NCBI GenBank assembly: GCA_003454835.1
Contig: DMTA01000084.1
Span: forward strand, 1-8,178
Source of the DNA: Achromobacter sp.
GTDB taxonomy: Bacteria > Pseudomonadota > Gammaproteobacteria > Burkholderiales > Burkholderiaceae_B
Direction of reading: 5' to 3'
Length of the DNA: 8,178 bases
Position 1 is the stretch's first letter; every line of letters begins with the position of its first letter. The position numbers and the translations under genes were made by a program. Shown piece by piece: positions 7,234-8,178 of this stretch. The notes beneath the pieces were generated by a model, which was not told where the DNA came from, ran no database searches, and saw only the letters and a list, made by a program, of their open reading frames with translations.

Positions 7234-7899
7234 TTGTCGGAAACTTCTTCTATCAAGCGCCGCCTCGTCATCCTGATATCGGGGCGGGGCAGCAACATGC
7301 AGGCGCTGGCCGAGGCCTGCCGCGACGAACGCTGGCCGGCGGAAATCGCCGCCGTGATCGCCAGCCGTCCGGATGCCGGCGGTCTCGAATGGGCCGCCGC
7401 TCAGGGCATCCCCACCGCAGCCCTGTATCACAAGGACTACGCCAGCCGCGAAGCTTTCGATACCGCGCTGGCCGCCGAAATCGATCGCTACGCGCCCGAC
7501 TATGTCATCCTGGCCGGGTTCATGCGCGTGCTGACGCCCGGCTTCGTCAATCATTACGCCGGCCGTCTGGTCAACATCCACCCGTCGCTGCTGCCCGCAT
7601 TTCCCGGGCTGCACACCCACGCGCAGGCGCTGGCGACCGGCGTGCGCGTGCATGGCTGCACGGTGCATTTCGTCACCCCGGTGCTGGACCACGGCCCCAT
7701 CATTGCCCAGGGCTGCGTGCCGGTACTGGCCGGCGACACGCCGGAGCTGCTGGCCGAGCGCGTGCTTGCCGTTGAGCACCAGGCCTTTCCGGCTGCCGTT
7801 CGCTGGCTTGCTGAAGGCCGGGTTACCCTGACAAACGATCACCGCGTGGCCGTCCAGGGCGACCCCGTGCGCCTTTTTTCCTGGTCGCCGGCCGCTTGA
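7234..7899 (+). CDS. purN: Phosphoribosylglycinamide formyltransferase (GAR transformylase)
   Basis: This enzyme uses 10-formyltetrahydrofolate to formylate glycinamide ribonucleotide, the third step of purine synthesis, in the cytosol. The TTG at 7234 gives 221 residues, near the 212 of E. coli, with GGAA nine bases ahead. Its first residues (SETSSIKRR) run straight into the conserved strand LVILISGRGSNMQAL. An in-frame ATG at 7165 would add 23 residues that look unlike the family and would put the start beside a strong hairpin. Catalytic residues are Asn114 and His116 in NIHPSLLPAFPGLHTH and Asp152 in VLDHGPI, matching E. coli Asn106, His108 and Asp144. AGFMRVL (94-100) is also conserved. 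The gene diverges from ribF and is followed after 55 bp by another gene on the same strand. The function is very secure; the start is less so. Confidence 0.96.
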   Translation: MSETSSIKRRLVILISGRGSNMQALAEACRDERWPAEIAAVIASRPDAGGLEWAAAQGIPTAALYHKDYASREAFDTALAAEIDRYAPDYVILAGFMRVLTPGFVNHYAGRLVNIHPSLLPAFPGLHTHAQALATGVRVHGCTVHFVTPVLDHGPIIAQGCVPVLAGDTPELLAERVLAVEHQAFPAAVRWLAEGRVTLTNDHRVAVQGDPVRLFSWSPAA

Positions 7900-7903
7900 A
7901 CGG

Positions 7904-7940
7904 CCCTGAAAAGCATTTTTCGGGCGGAAAGCCTCCGCCC
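7904..7940 (+). promoter_or_regulatory. Two overlapping hairpins between purN and the next gene
   Basis: The first hairpin pairs CCC (7904-7906) with GGG (7922-7924) and, past a bulged T, GAAAA (7908-7912) with TTTTC (7917-7921), around GCAT. The second pairs GGGCGGA (7922-7928) with TCCGCCC (7934-7940) around AAGCC. They share 7922-7924, so they exclude one another. The second ends four bases before the GGAA (7945-7948) ribosome binding site of the next gene. Neither has the T-run of a terminator. A role in partial termination or translation control is possible but unproven. Confidence 0.35.
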
Positions 7941-7954
7941 CACTGGAATACACC

Positions 7955-8178
7955 ATGACTAAACCCCAATCCCCGCGTTCCCGCCCGGCCGGCTCCTTCG
8001 GCGCCGCCTCGGAAGGCCGCGACGGCCGATCTTTCTTCTCGCGTCCCAAGGGCGAGGCCCGCAAACCGGCGCCGCGCGACCGGGCCGAATCCGGCGACCG
8101 CGCGCGCGACGAGCGTTCGGGCGATCGCGGCGGCTATGGCCAGGACCGCGGCGAGGGCCGGGGCCGTCCAGAATCCCG
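7955..8178 (+). CDS. Unidentified protein with an Arg/Gly/Asp-rich disordered N-terminus, 3' end missing
   Basis: The ATG at 7955 follows GGAA (7945-7948) with six bases between, a usable ribosome binding site. The frame stays open to the window end, giving 74 residues. Of these, 15 are Arg and 13 are Gly, in patterns such as RDRAESGDRARDERSGDRGG and GQDRGEGRGR, with no hydrophobic core. This is an intrinsically disordered, positively charged segment of the kind that binds RNA. No catalytic domain is visible. In related betaproteobacteria an RNA methyltransferase gene often lies beside purN, and proteins of that kind can carry such tails, so that is the leading guess. An RNA helicase or another RNA-binding protein would fit equally. 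The spacing and strand suggest it may be co-transcribed with purN. I am sure that a coding start is here, not what it encodes. Confidence 0.75.
   Translation, partial: MTKPQSPRSRPAGSFGAASEGRDGRSFFSRPKGEARKPAPRDRAESGDRARDERSGDRGGYGQDRGEGRGRPES

Noticed and set aside
6374..7276. A 300-codon open frame on the + strand opposite ribF
   Set aside because: Antisense frame in codon register with ribF; no recognisable domain, and it runs through the divergent promoter region.
7922..7940. Intrinsic terminator after purN
   Set aside because: The stem is good, but no T-run follows it on either strand.
7111..8064. A 317-codon open frame on the minus strand opposite purN and the next gene
   Set aside because: It lies in codon register with purN, has no ribosome binding site or motif, and covers two genes that have good evidence on the + strand.

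Overview
The window is GC-rich chromosomal DNA from a betaproteobacterium. A Bug-family solute-binding protein and the gene order ribF-ileS-lspA suggest the family Alcaligenaceae (Bordetella/Achromobacter type). This assignment rests on protein style and gene order alone; no search was run. Most of the window is conserved housekeeping sequence. I see no mobile element, CRISPR array, tRNA, rRNA, defence system or toxin-antitoxin pair.

Layout, left to right. Positions 1-909 hold the 3' part of a periplasmic Bug/TctC binding-protein gene on the + strand, followed by a strong intrinsic terminator (947-979). The gene-free stretch 910-1301 carries a tandem array of about ten 20-bp units (1042-1240) between two convergent genes. 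Positions 1302-7087 form a minus-strand block. Read in its direction of transcription it is ribF (FMN/FAD synthesis), ileS (isoleucyl-tRNA synthetase), lspA (signal peptidase II) and, after a 233-bp gap, coaBC (coenzyme A synthesis). ribF and ileS overlap by 11 bp, and ileS and lspA are 2 bp apart, so these three look like one translationally coupled operon. The lspA-coaBC gap holds a G/C hairpin and a C-rich, G-poor transcript segment that may be a Rho-dependent terminator. It also holds a perfect 15-bp palindrome next to a possible -10 element for coaBC.

From about 7088 transcription diverges. purN (purine synthesis) reads rightward, probably from a TTG start, and is followed by the first 74 codons of an Arg/Gly/Asp-rich, disordered protein that runs off the window.

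RibF, CoaBC and PurN serve cofactor and purine synthesis, IleS serves translation, and LspA serves lipoprotein maturation. The least explained element is the 20-bp tandem array; the other regulatory proposals are modest and inferential. Several very long antisense open frames lie opposite the real genes, and codon register explains them.
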